Source of the DNA: an uncultured Actinomycetes bacterium
Lineage (GTDB): Bacteria > Actinomycetota > Actinomycetes > Nanopelagicales > Nanopelagicaceae
Direction of reading: 5' to 3'
Assembly (NCBI GenBank): GCA_903834145.1
Contig: CAILHY010000023.1
Span: 1-64,000 of the forward strand
DNA length: 64,000 bases
Below, one piece after another: positions 17,595 to 26,420 of the stretch (positions are counted from its first letter, which is position 1; every line of letters starts with the position of its first letter). Under the pieces are notes generated by a model. That model made no database searches. It saw only the letters and a list, made by a program, of their open reading frames with translations, and was not told the DNA's origin. The position numbers and the translations under genes are program-made.

Positions 17595-18997
17595 CAATTC
17601 CTTTGGGCCGCCTCAGTGTCTTTGACATGTTCCGCCTAGGCATTGGTCCATCAAGTTCTCACACTGTTGGGCCAATGCGTGCCGCGCTGAGTTTTGCACA
17701 ATCCTTGGAAGCCGATGGGTTACTCCATGAAGTTACTAGTATTTCGATTGAACTGTACGGATCCCTTGGGGCTACAGGTCGTGGGCACGGTACTGATCGT
17801 GCTGTACTTCTTGGCTTAAGTGGATACCAACCCGAAACCGTTCCTTCGCACGTTGTCTCTTCATTGCCGACCAGTGTGGTGGCTGATGGCTATCTGGAAT
17901 TAATGGGAAAACAACGTGTTTCAATCGCTTCCGATGCAATAAGTTTTCAGCCTAGAATCAGTATCGACTACCACCCGAATGCCTTGCGATTTAGAGCCGA
18001 TCGTGCAGATGGTTCCGAAATTACCAATGCAGTGTATTTCTCTATCGGTGGAGGATTTGTTGCCTCAGAATCAGAACTGAAGATTGCGGAAGATTTTGTT
18101 GCAAAGCAACCTGCCAATCATCATCCTCTTGCACCCGCTGAACATTTTGAAACGGCCGAAGAACTTCTTGAGATTTGCAAGCGCGATTCGTTATCTATCA
18201 GCGAAGTGATGCTGCGAGATGAACTTAATGATCGCACCCTAGTTGAAATCCGCGAAGGTATCTTGAATATTTCAACCGCGATGAATGACTGTATCGATGC
18301 TGGATGTGTGACAGGTGGAATTTTGCCAGGAGGTTTGAATGTTCCACGTCGAGCACCAGCCCTCTTCAAAACTCTGAGCATTGAATCTGAACACCATGAT
18401 CCATTGCGTGCCTTAGATTGGGTAAATCTTTATGCGCTAGCCGTTAATGAAGAGAACGCGGCGGGTCACCGAGTGGTAACCGCTCCAACAAATGGGGCAG
18501 CCGGAATTATTCCAGCAGTCCTTCGTTATTACAGAGAATTTATCCCTGGGGCTAATGATGAAGGAACTATCAAATTCTTATTGGCTGCCGCAGCAGTGGG
18601 TACTCTCATTAAGCGAAATGCTTCCATCTCTGGGGCCGAAGTTGGGTGCCAGGGCGAAGTTGGTTCTGCATGCGCAATGGCTGCAGCAGGTCTTGCTGAA
18701 GTTTTAGGTGGAACACCAGAGCAGGTAGAAAATGCTGCAGAAATTGGCATGGAACATAATCTGGGGCTTACCTGCGATCCGATAGGTGGCCTAGTGCAAA
18801 TTCCTTGTATCGAACGAAATGCGATCGGAGCTGTCAAAGCAATTAACGCGGCCCGCATGGCCCTCCATGGTGATGGTCAGCACTTAGTGAGCCTGGACAT
18901 GGTAATTAAAACTATGAAAGAAACTGGAAAAGATATGCATCACCACTACAAAGAAACTTCGATCGGCGGTTTGGCTGTAAATATTATTGAGTGCTGA
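17591..18997 (+). CDS. sdaA: L-serine ammonia-lyase, single-chain iron-sulfur type
   Basis: A 468-residue L-serine dehydratase. The beta-domain start (SVFDMFRLGIGPSSSHTVGP) is fused to the alpha domain with GGILPGGLNVPRRAP, VVTAPTNGAAGIIPAVL, VGCQGEVGSACAMAAAG and MEHNLGLTCDPIGGLVQIPC. These cysteines bind the [4Fe-4S] cluster. It converts serine to pyruvate and ammonia. Its ATG overlaps the putA stop (ATGA), so it is coupled to proline degradation. It is the last gene of the operon starting at 11571; two bases separate its stop from the end of convergent tadC. Confidence 0.96.
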   Translation: MTIPLGRLSVFDMFRLGIGPSSSHTVGPMRAALSFAQSLEADGLLHEVTSISIELYGSLGATGRGHGTDRAVLLGLSGYQPETVPSHVVSSLPTSVVADGYLELMGKQRVSIASDAISFQPRISIDYHPNALRFRADRADGSEITNAVYFSIGGGFVASESELKIAEDFVAKQPANHHPLAPAEHFETAEELLEICKRDSLSISEVMLRDELNDRTLVEIREGILNISTAMNDCIDAGCVTGGILPGGLNVPRRAPALFKTLSIESEHHDPLRALDWVNLYALAVNEENAAGHRVVTAPTNGAAGIIPAVLRYYREFIPGANDEGTIKFLLAAAAVGTLIKRNASISGAEVGCQGEVGSACAMAAAGLAEVLGGTPEQVENAAEIGMEHNLGLTCDPIGGLVQIPCIERNAIGAVKAINAARMALHGDGQHLVSLDMVIKTMKETGKDMHHHYKETSIGGLAVNIIEC

Positions 18998-18998
18998 T

Positions 18999-19814
18999 TT
19001 AGGCAGCGAATAGATTTAAATGTGTAACAGAAGGCCAGAGAGCAAAAAGAATCGATATGGGCAAGATAAGAAAAACAACAGGAACCATCATCGATGTTTC
19101 CGCCTTACCGGCTTTGTCCATCATGAAGTTTCGTTGAATCTGTCTTGCTTCAGCTGCATGACGGGCCAGCACGTCTATCAATGGCGCACCCCGAAGCATC
19201 GCCGTGATCAAAGCATCGACGAATCGACGAATAACTGCCGAGTCAATTCGTCGACCAAAGTCATCTAGAGCAACATGGAAAGGCTTTCCCTGGCGCACTT
19301 GTAAAACAACTTCGCCAAATTCCTTTGCTAGGTGCGAATTTGATCGCAATGAAAGTCGCGTCAGTGCTCCCATGGGAGTTTCACCAGCAGAGAGAGCTAA
19401 AGTTAGCATTTCAATAATTGCAGGAAATTCACTTTCTATCCTTTCGCGATACGCCTTAACTTCTCTGGATAAGTTCCAATCAATAAGAACAAAGGCACTG
19501 GCGCTAACCAAACCTAGAAGAAGGCTAGCTAATATGAAATCTTCCGTCATCAGAAATGAAATGAACCCGGCAATGCCACCGGAAATAGCGCAATAACTTG
19601 CTTGCATGATTCGAAAGTGATCGTATTGATTTTCTCGACCTACCTTCAACAATCGCTCTTGGACCTTCGAGCGATCGGGCATTGCCAGAAGTCGTTTGCG
19701 CGATTGCGCGATGATGCGATCTGAGGATTCTTCTTTCTCATCTTCATGAGCAATGTAGGCAAGCGCTCCCGTTAGAGCCAATAGGACCGGGATGGCAATT
19801 TGAGCGGATGCCAC
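18999..19814 (-). CDS. tadC: Tad/Flp pilus assembly inner-membrane protein TadC
   Basis: A 271-residue type II secretion F-domain protein. Membrane segments lie near residues 5-22, 75-95, 97-115 and 245-265. The cytoplasmic F domain (about 125-240) has the typical FPAIIEMLTLALSAGETPMGAL opening and DFGRRIDSAVIRRFVDALITA. The GTG at 19814 is one base after the tadB stop with GGAGG seven bases upstream. Longer readings overlap tadB. With TadB it would form the membrane platform for pilus assembly. Confidence 0.87.
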   Translation of the reverse strand: MASAQIAIPVLLALTGALAYIAHEDEKEESSDRIIAQSRKRLLAMPDRSKVQERLLKVGRENQYDHFRIMQASYCAISGGIAGFISFLMTEDFILASLLLGLVSASAFVLIDWNLSREVKAYRERIESEFPAIIEMLTLALSAGETPMGALTRLSLRSNSHLAKEFGEVVLQVRQGKPFHVALDDFGRRIDSAVIRRFVDALITAMLRGAPLIDVLARHAAEARQIQRNFMMDKAGKAETSMMVPVVFLILPISILFALWPSVTHLNLFAA

Positions 19815-19815
19815 T

Positions 19816-20547
19816 TCATACCTCCATGCGCTTTTGGAAAACGCGTGGGCTTTTGGGTAGGCGACCAAGGCGACCCATCCAAAAATAAGCAATGACCGTC
19901 AGCGCGATTCCAAGTAGAAGAATGGCAATTCCAGCGGGCGAAGCAAAGGCAGCAGTGGTTCCTGGCTGACTTGAAAGCAAAAGAAGTAGCAGCCAAGGTG
20001 CTGCAGAGGATAAATGTGCAGAATTCTTGATCCATCCATGTTTGATCTCGATCTCTTTTCGAAGCGAAAGATCCTGTCGTAGAAAGTCACCGAGAGTTCT
20101 AAATATCTGTAGTAACTCAGATCCGCCAAGTGATTTCGCCAGCAAAATTGCTTCAAGAATTTGATCACTACTGTGCGAATCAAAACGAACTTTCAAGCGC
20201 TCCACAGCTTGAACAAAGTTGCCCGTTTCCTGAAGTTCTCGATGAAAATCCAGGAAAGCAGGGCGCAATATTTCTGGACCGCGTTTTCCTAGACCAACCA
20301 TGGCTTCTGAAAGAGAAAGTCCGGAATGGATACCTGAAATCATGTGGTCGATTACTTCTGGCCAGACAAGAGATATGGCTGCTTCGGTTTTTGAGAACCT
20401 ATTACGTTGATAAATCCACGAGATCACACCCGCGAAAAAGGTGAAAGGCGCGGTGATAATGATCGAAGTGGTAAAAACAAAAATGGCGAGAGTAGTGCCA
20501 ACACAGGCGAGTGAGGAATACAACAACCTTCTACGAATCATGCTCAT
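19816..20547 (-). CDS. tadB: Tad/Flp pilus assembly inner-membrane protein TadB
   Basis: A 243-residue type II secretion F-domain protein with two membrane segments near residues 8-45, an F domain (about 55-170: VIDHMISGIHSGLSLSEAM, then FDSHSSDQILEAILLAKSLG) and two further segments near the C-terminus. The ATG at 20547 forms an ATGA overlap with the tadA stop; in-frame starts further upstream overlap tadA. Shorter than typical TadB (about 300 residues), mostly at the N-terminus. Confidence 0.85.
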   Translation of the reverse strand: MSMIRRRLLYSSLACVGTTLAIFVFTTSIIITAPFTFFAGVISWIYQRNRFSKTEAAISLVWPEVIDHMISGIHSGLSLSEAMVGLGKRGPEILRPAFLDFHRELQETGNFVQAVERLKVRFDSHSSDQILEAILLAKSLGGSELLQIFRTLGDFLRQDLSLRKEIEIKHGWIKNSAHLSSAAPWLLLLLLSSQPGTTAAFASPAGIAILLLGIALTVIAYFWMGRLGRLPKSPRVFQKRMEV

Positions 20548-21587
20548 AGCAGCCACCAATTATCCGAAGGCAATCCGGCAGTCACGAACTTCTCAGGATG
20601 TGGAAGCGCTCCCAACCCTTTCTCGTATTCCTTTCCATTCCAAATCCACAAAGTCTCGACTTCAATGCGGTCGTTTTCAAAACGTCCAGTTACTGCGGAA
20701 ATTTCAACAATGCGTCTCTCGCCCTCCGCATCCAGGGCGATCTGAATTACAAGGTCAATTGCAGCAGCCACAGTTGGGCCAACGAATTTTTGGGAGATGT
20801 TTTCACCTGCCAGGAGAGGCAAGGTTTGAAGTTTCACTATGGCATCACGCGTTGAATTTGCATGAATTGTCCCCATTCCAGGGAGCCCAGAGTTTAAGGC
20901 GATCAATAGGTCGAGCGCTTCGGCTTCACGAACTTCTCCCACAATGATTCTTGAAGGTCGCATACGAAGTGATTCTTTGATAAGTCGGCGAAGTGGAATT
21001 TCACCTTCCCCCTGCAAATTCGGTGCACGGGTTTGAAGGCTCACAACATCGGGAAGATTGGGCTTAAGTTCAAAGACTTCTTCAATCGTGATAACCCTTT
21101 CCTGAACTGGAATAGCTGATACAAGAGCATTCAATAAAGTTGTTTTACCCGCTTGTGTTGCGCCACTTACCAGAATGTTGAGTCCAGCTTTTACGCTATT
21201 GCCCAGAAGTGCAGCCATCGAATCACTCATCGCCGCTCGCCCCGCCAAATCTTTCAGCGAGAGCGTGCGATGCAGATGCTTTCGAATATTTATAGCCCAA
21301 TGTTCAGGCGTGATTTCAGGAATCGCCACATGGAGACGACTTCCATCTGGAAGTCTGGCATCGACAAATGGATGTGAAAGATCGAGGCGGCGGCCACTCC
21401 ACATCAGCGCTCGGTCCACGATATTTCGCACATCTTCGGAGGTGAGCAAAAGATTTGTTAATTCGTTTTTGCCTGCGCGCGCGATAAAGATTCGTTCAGG
21501 AGAATTTATCCAGATTTCCTCAATCTCATTGTCATACATGTAGGGAGCAAGAGGACCAAAAGTCATGTCAAGATCAGTTTCTATCAT
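20544..21587 (-). CDS. tadA: Tad/Flp pilus assembly ATPase TadA (CpaF family)
   Basis: A 347-residue secretion ATPase of the VirB11/CpaF group. The N-terminal domain is followed by Walker A GATQAGKTT (142-150), the Asp-box segment ITIEEVFEL, Walker B RIIVGEVREAEALDLL, and a His-box MGTIHANS. It powers pilus extension or retraction. Slightly short at the N-terminus relative to many CpaF proteins (380-450 residues). No Shine-Dalgarno; TAGAGT six bases before the ATG suggests a leaderless transcript for the tadABC unit. Confidence 0.92.
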   Translation of the reverse strand: MIETDLDMTFGPLAPYMYDNEIEEIWINSPERIFIARAGKNELTNLLLTSEDVRNIVDRALMWSGRRLDLSHPFVDARLPDGSRLHVAIPEITPEHWAINIRKHLHRTLSLKDLAGRAAMSDSMAALLGNSVKAGLNILVSGATQAGKTTLLNALVSAIPVQERVITIEEVFELKPNLPDVVSLQTRAPNLQGEGEIPLRRLIKESLRMRPSRIIVGEVREAEALDLLIALNSGLPGMGTIHANSTRDAIVKLQTLPLLAGENISQKFVGPTVAAAIDLVIQIALDAEGERRIVEISAVTGRFENDRIEVETLWIWNGKEYEKGLGALPHPEKFVTAGLPSDNWWLL

Positions 21588-21593
21588 GGGGCG

Positions 21594-21599
21594 ACTCTA
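21594..21599 (-). promoter_or_regulatory. -10 element, leaderless tadA
   Basis: TAGAGT on the minus strand, exactly six bases before the tadA ATG. Confidence 0.5.
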
Positions 21600-21667
21600 G
21601 AAGGCGGGCACGGAGCCACTAGCGTTATTGCCCGAAGCAAGGAAAGCGTAGGGCGCAAATGGCTACT

Positions 21668-22108
21668 TTAAGTAAGTAAAGCCTCACTAGCTGAAGGTGA
21701 AAGCGCAAAAGTATCGAGGCGATTCAACAAATCCAATGCACCCTCTCCGACATGGGAGTCGATGTACGAACTAAGAAAAACAGGAACGTGGTTTTGATCG
21801 CGCGTGCGTGCGAGAATTCGTTCGAGAAGGCTTGCAATCGCGTATTGATCTCCGCGCACGAGAACGGCAAATTCGTGATCGCCAAGTCTGGCAACTAATT
21901 CTTCGCCACGAGTTGCTCGCACGATACATTCCGAAAAATTGACCACATCGGCATTGGAATGATTTTGCTGCGCCAAAACTAAGCGCAATATTCCAAATCG
22001 TTTTCCATTTCTCTCCATTCGGGAAACTTCTCGCCGTAATTCCTCATAAAAAAGAGGCGGCGCAGCTACGTGTGTGAGCACATCCTTGAGGCCATCATGA
22101 GAGAACAT
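21668..22108 (-). CDS. Degenerate GGDEF-domain protein
   Basis: A 146-residue protein whose central part (EELRREVSRMERNGKRFGIL to EELVARLGDHEFAVLVRG) follows the start of a GGDEF domain. The signature loop reads RLGDHEF in place of R-x-GGDEF, so cyclase activity is unlikely. At 146 residues it is a nearly minimal GGDEF fold with no sensory domain. It may bind a nucleotide or a partner. It lies just upstream of tadA (80-base gap) on the same strand and divergent from a membrane-protein gene only 17 bases away. AAGGG lies seven bases before the ATG. Confidence 0.65.
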   Translation of the reverse strand: MFSHDGLKDVLTHVAAPPLFYEELRREVSRMERNGKRFGILRLVLAQQNHSNADVVNFSECIVRATRGEELVARLGDHEFAVLVRGDQYAIASLLERILARTRDQNHVPVFLSSYIDSHVGEGALDLLNRLDTFALSPSASEALLT

Positions 22109-22113
22109 TTTGC

Positions 22114-22119
22114 TACCCT
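22114..22119 (+). promoter_or_regulatory. -10 element, leaderless 121-residue membrane protein gene
   Basis: TACCCT, then six bases (TCGCCT) to the ATG at 22126. It lies inside the 17-base divergent gap, so any -35 would be in the 5' end of the opposite gene. Confidence 0.45.
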
Positions 22120-22125
22120 TCGCCT

Positions 22126-22491
22126 ATGCAGTTTCCCAGCACGAACCGACGCCGCACGATCGTGGCAACCCTGCTTAAAGTTGAAGCTTCAGTGGTGTTT
22201 GCCCTAGGGACATTTCTGCTTATCAAGGGATTGACGTCAAAAGTTGAAGCGGTAAGTGCGCTCATCGGTGTGATCGCCTTTGCCTTACTCGGCGGAGTTG
22301 GATTGCTCGGCGCGGCACGAGGCTTTAGCACCGGCAAGAATTACGGCCGCGCACCTGCTGTTCTCGCCAATCTCATCGCCTTAGGAGTTGCCTACTTTCA
22401 GGCGGGGGCACATTTTTGGGCAATGGCACTTCCTTTAGCGCTCATAGCGTTGGTGACGCTGATTCTTTCAATTTCCATACTTCCCAACTAG
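22126..22491 (+). CDS. Small integral membrane protein, four TM segments
   Basis: A 121-residue protein with four predicted membrane segments (about 15-35, 42-65, 74-92, 95-118) and a basic start (STNRRRTIV). No family recognised. Divergent from the degenerate GGDEF gene with a 17-base gap, which could reflect shared control. Followed by the repeat-rich region upstream of the 2-oxoglutarate dehydrogenase gene. Confidence 0.7.
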   Translation: MQFPSTNRRRTIVATLLKVEASVVFALGTFLLIKGLTSKVEAVSALIGVIAFALLGGVGLLGAARGFSTGKNYGRAPAVLANLIALGVAYFQAGAHFWAMALPLALIALVTLILSISILPN

Positions 22492-22560
22492 TTGCCAGAA
22501 GGCACAAGGACGAAATTGTGCTCTATCTCGCGTGCTCGATCCCTGCTCTGACCTCTTTCC

Positions 22561-22600
22561 AACTTTTTCCAACTTTTTCCAAGTTTTTCCAAGTTTCTTG
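22561..22600. repeat. Four phased 10-bp T-tract repeats upstream of the OdhA gene
   Basis: AACTTTTTCC, AACTTTTTCC, AAGTTTTTCC and AAGTTTCTTG repeat every 10 bp, one helical turn, which should give intrinsically curved DNA. The array ends 66 bases before the GTG start, about where an upstream promoter element or regulator site would lie. Confidence 0.9.
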
Positions 22601-22666
22601 CACCCTGCGTGATCGGTAGGCTTCAGGGTCTTAGTCGAGTCCCATGAATGACGAAGGAGTACGCCT

Positions 22667-25600
22667 GTGGCTGGCGATCAATTCGGAGATCAATTCGGTG
22701 CAAATGAATGGCTCGTCGATGAAATGTACGAGCGCTATTTGCAAGACCCAAATTCCGTTGAGGCCGCTTGGGTTGCGCTCTTTGCCACCACGAAACCAAC
22801 TGCTCCCTCTACTCCACCTGGCGCATCATCTGGCGCATCATCTGGCGCACCACGTGGCGGCGTGCCTCCGATTCCAAAATCTGCGCAATCAGCGCAATCT
22901 GCTTTGGTTATTCCCGTTGCAACTCCTGTTGCACCCACGGTAGCGGCACAACCGATAGTGCCACAAGAAGTTGTTCGTCCATCGCCTATTGCTTCGGCAC
23001 CAACACCAGCAGATCCCGTTGTAAAGCCAGTCCCAGTATTGGCAACACCATCGGCTGCTGCTGTTGAAAATCTTCGCGGAGTTGCGGGGCGTGTTGTGCA
23101 AAGCATGGAGGCTTCACTATCCGTGCCGACCGCAACAAGTGTCCGAGTGATTCCAGCGAAACTTCTCATTGATAATCGCATCGTGATTAATAATCATCTA
23201 AAGCGCGCACGTGGCGGGAAAGTTTCCTTCACGCACCTCATTGCATACGCAATGATCAAGGCGCTTAGGGCAATGCCAGAAATGAATTCGTTCTACACAC
23301 AACTCGATGGAAAGCCAGCTGTTGCGCACCCGGATCACATCAACTTAGGTATTGCCATTGACCTTGCAAAACCAGATGGCACGCGTCAACTCTTAGTTCC
23401 ATCGATTAAGGGTTGCGAAGATTTAGATTTCGGCCAATTCTGGGCGACGTACGAAGAGACCGTGCATAAAGCACGGACAGGGACTTTAACCGTTGATGAT
23501 TACGCGGGAACGACTGTCTCACTCACGAATCCAGGAACGATCGGCACGGTTCATTCGGTACCGCGTCTTGTAGTAGGTCAAGCGATGATTCTCGGCGTCG
23601 GATCACTGGACTATCCCGCCGAGTATCAGGGCGCTAGTGAGGAAACTTTGGCACGTCTTGCCGTGAGCAAGGTAGTCACACTCACTAGCACGTACGACCA
23701 CCGCATCATTCAAGGGGCTCAATCAGGTGACTTCCTTCGCAGAATTCACGAGCTTCTGCTTGGCGCAGAAAACTTCTATGACGAAATTTTCGCAGCATTG
23801 CGTATCCCCTACGAACCAATCCGCTGGGTAGCAGATATTGAATTTGCACGCGATGAAGAGATCAATAAAACAGCACGCGTACAGCAATTAATTCACGCCT
23901 ACAGGACTTTTGGCCACTTAATGGCTGATATTGACCCGCTTGAGTACAAGCAACGCTCTCATCCAGATCTAGATGTTGTTACTCATGGATTAACACTGTG
24001 GGATCTGGATCGCGAATTCGCAACGGGCGGGTTCGGCGGCCAAACATTTATGAAGCTGCGCAAGATTCTTGGAATATTGCGTGACTCTTACTGCCGCTCC
24101 GTTGGCGTTGAGTACATGTATATCCAAGATCCAGTGGAGCGCACGTGGGTCCAAGAGCGCGTTGAGACTCCACCTCTCAAGATTCCAAGGGAAGAACATC
24201 TGCGAATCTTGCACAAACTCAATGGCGCTGAAGCGTTCGAGGCATTCTTGCAAACCAAATATGTGGGGCAGAAGCGTTTCTCACTTGAAGGCGGAGAGAC
24301 TGTTATTCCTCTCCTTGACGCCGTGATTTCTGCAGCCGCTGATAGCGGACTAGATGAAGTCTGCATAGGGATGCCTCACCGCGGTCGACTCAATGTCTTG
24401 GCCAACATCGCGGGTAAGTCCTATGGGCAAATCTTTCAAGAATTTGAAGGACACTACGAACAGAACGCGGTTGCCGGCACGGGTGATGTTAAATATCACT
24501 TAGGAACCGAAGGTGTTTTCACCTCTGAATCTGGTTCGCAGACGAAAATTTATCTTGCTGCGAATCCTTCACACCTTGAAGCAGTGAACCCCGTTCTCGA
24601 AGGTGTCGTTCGGGCAAAGCAAGATCGCATGAATGTCCGAGACTCTTTCTCGGTATTGCCAATCCTTCTACACGGTGACGCGGCATTTGCTGGGCAAGGC
24701 GTTGTCGTTGAAACGTTAAACCTCTCTCTCTTGAGCGGGTATCGCACCGGCGGAACGATCCATATCATCGTCAATAATCAAGTGGGATTCACCACTTCAC
24801 CACACGCCTCACGCTCCTCCACCTATGCCACCGACGTTGCCAAAACGATTTCCGCTCCGGTGTTCCATGTGAACGGGGATGACCCAGAAGCATGTGTCCG
24901 CGTTGCTCGGTTGGCATATGAGTACCGCCAGAAATTTAATAAAGATGTGATCATCGACATGCTTTGCTATCGCCGCCGAGGTCACAATGAAGGTGATGAG
25001 CCAAGTTTTACTCAACCGCTGATGTACAAACTTATTGATGCCAAGCGCTCTACTCGTACCTTGTATACAGAGGCATTGATTGGTCGCAAAGAGATCACAC
25101 TCGAAGAAGCCGAAGATGTTGCCCGTGACTACCAGGCTCAATTAGAGGCTGTTTTTGCTGCTGTTCACAATCTTCAACCCGAAGAAGATGTCCATATTGA
25201 CGTTCCTGAAGTTTCCGCCCCTGCCGCAGTCAACACAAGCATTGACGAAGCAATGGCACGACGTATCGCCCAGACACAGACCGATGTCCCTGAAGGTTTT
25301 AGCGTCCATCCAAAACTCACGCCACAATTACTCAAGCGCGTTGAAATGCTCAATGACGCAACAATTGATTGGTCGATGGGTGAAACTCTTGCCTTTGGAT
25401 CGCTCTTGCTTGAAGGCAAACCAATTCGTCTTGCAGGTCAAGATTCGCGGCGCGGCACTTTTAGTAGTCGCCATGCGGTAATCATCGACAAAGAAAACGG
25501 CAATGAGTGGACTCCGCTTCGTGGGCTCATTTCAGATGAAAATCAATTCTTCGTGATCGATTCGCTGCTCTCTGAATACGCGGCAATGGGTTTTGAATAC

Positions 25601-26377
25601 GGTTACTCCGTTGCTCGCCCCGAAGCACTTGTAATGTGGGAGGCACAGTTTGGTGATTTCGGTAATGGTGCCCAAACGATCGTGGATGAATTTATTGCGA
25701 CTTCATTGCAAAAATGGGGAGAGCGCTCTGGTGTAGTTCTTCTACTTCCGCACGGATATGAAGGCCAAGGTCCGGACCATTCATCGGCACGCATCGAGCG
25801 ATACCTCGCACAGAGTGCAGAAGGAAACATGACGGTGGCCCAACCTTCAACACCTGCCTCTTACTTCCACTTGCTTCGATGGCACGCAAAGAATCCTGCG
25901 CAACGTCCCCTCATTGTTTTCACTCCTAAGTCGATGCTGCGAATGAAAGCAGCAGCTTCGGCGCTGTCAGATTTCACATCTGGACATTTCCAACCAGTCA
26001 TTCCCGATAATTCGGTGACAAATGCATCTCGTGTGATTTTCTGTTCGGGTCGGATTTACTACGATTTACTTGCCGAAAGAAAACGCCTTGGTGAAGAATC
26101 CACGGCAATCATTCGCGTTGAACAGTTCTATCCACTTCCCGCACGCGAACTTGCCGAAGAAGCCGCAAAACATCCACGCGCTAACCTTCTTTGGGTTCAA
26201 GACGAACCTGCAAACCAAGGTGCCTGGCCATACATCGGCCTTCATACTCTTGAGATTTTCGATGGTCGGACTTTGCGTCGTGTCTCTCGTCGCGACACCG
26301 CCAGCCCAGCCACAGGTAATCATTATGTCCATGATGAAGAGGCGAAAGCATTGCTCATGGAGGCCTTTACTCGCTGA
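22667..26377 (+). CDS. sucA: Multifunctional 2-oxoglutarate dehydrogenase E1 with fused E2-type domain (OdhA/Kgd)
   Basis: A 1,236-residue actinobacterial OdhA/Kgd. The N-terminal segment (NEWLVDEMYERYLQDPNSV) and a Pro/Ala-rich linker (about 45-130) precede a succinyltransferase-like domain (about 150-345, with TYDHRIIQGAQSGDFL). The thiamine-diphosphate E1 domain fills the rest (IGMPHRGRLNVLANI, GDAAFAGQGVVVETLNL and NNQVGFTTSP). No lipoyl domain is visible, as expected for this fusion. It catalyses oxidative decarboxylation of 2-oxoglutarate in the TCA cycle together with separate E2 and E3 subunits. GTG start with AAGGAG eight bases upstream. Homologues are inhibited by the FHA protein OdhI/GarA; its gene is not in this window. 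Confidence 0.96.
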   Translation: MAGDQFGDQFGANEWLVDEMYERYLQDPNSVEAAWVALFATTKPTAPSTPPGASSGASSGAPRGGVPPIPKSAQSAQSALVIPVATPVAPTVAAQPIVPQEVVRPSPIASAPTPADPVVKPVPVLATPSAAAVENLRGVAGRVVQSMEASLSVPTATSVRVIPAKLLIDNRIVINNHLKRARGGKVSFTHLIAYAMIKALRAMPEMNSFYTQLDGKPAVAHPDHINLGIAIDLAKPDGTRQLLVPSIKGCEDLDFGQFWATYEETVHKARTGTLTVDDYAGTTVSLTNPGTIGTVHSVPRLVVGQAMILGVGSLDYPAEYQGASEETLARLAVSKVVTLTSTYDHRIIQGAQSGDFLRRIHELLLGAENFYDEIFAALRIPYEPIRWVADIEFARDEEINKTARVQQLIHAYRTFGHLMADIDPLEYKQRSHPDLDVVTHGLTLWDLDREFATGGFGGQTFMKLRKILGILRDSYCRSVGVEYMYIQDPVERTWVQERVETPPLKIPREEHLRILHKLNGAEAFEAFLQTKYVGQKRFSLEGGETVIPLLDAVISAAADSGLDEVCIGMPHRGRLNVLANIAGKSYGQIFQEFEGHYEQNAVAGTGDVKYHLGTEGVFTSESGSQTKIYLAANPSHLEAVNPVLEGVVRAKQDRMNVRDSFSVLPILLHGDAAFAGQGVVVETLNLSLLSGYRTGGTIHIIVNNQVGFTTSPHASRSSTYATDVAKTISAPVFHVNGDDPEACVRVARLAYEYRQKFNKDVIIDMLCYRRRGHNEGDEPSFTQPLMYKLIDAKRSTRTLYTEALIGRKEITLEEAEDVARDYQAQLEAVFAAVHNLQPEEDVHIDVPEVSAPAAVNTSIDEAMARRIAQTQTDVPEGFSVHPKLTPQLLKRVEMLNDATIDWSMGETLAFGSLLLEGKPIRLAGQDSRRGTFSSRHAVIIDKENGNEWTPLRGLISDENQFFVIDSLLSEYAAMGFEYGYSVARPEALVMWEAQFGDFGNGAQTIVDEFIATSLQKWGERSGVVLLLPHGYEGQGPDHSSARIERYLAQSAEGNMTVAQPSTPASYFHLLRWHAKNPAQRPLIVFTPKSMLRMKAAASALSDFTSGHFQPVIPDNSVTNASRVIFCSGRIYYDLLAERKRLGEESTAIIRVEQFYPLPARELAEEAAKHPRANLLWVQDEPANQGAWPYIGLHTLEIFDGRTLRRVSRRDTASPATGNHYVHDEEAKALLMEAFTR

Positions 26378-26405
26378 GTCGAACCCCCTGCAGCGGGTTC
26401 GACTC
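26376..26405 (+). terminator. Hairpin overlapping the OdhA stop codon
   Basis: A perfect 11-bp stem (26376-26386 with 26395-26405) and an eight-base loop starts inside the TGA stop codon. No T-run follows, so it may be an RNA-stabilising or pausing structure, not a classical intrinsic terminator. Confidence 0.5.
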
Positions 26406-26408
26406 ATG

Positions 26409-26414
26409 TACGCT
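26409..26414 (+). promoter_or_regulatory. -10 element, leaderless secreted-protein gene
   Basis: TACGCT, then CTGGCG and the ATG at 26421. This favours 26421 over the ATG at 26406. Confidence 0.4.
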
Positions 26415-26420
26415 CTGGCG

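Noticed and set aside
22735..23181. 148-residue minus-strand frame opposite the OdhA linker
   Set aside because: Low-complexity shadow of the Pro/Ala-rich linker codons.
26070..26420. N-terminal extension of the secreted protein into the OdhA gene
   Set aside because: The extension overlaps OdhA coding sequence and would hide the signal peptide.
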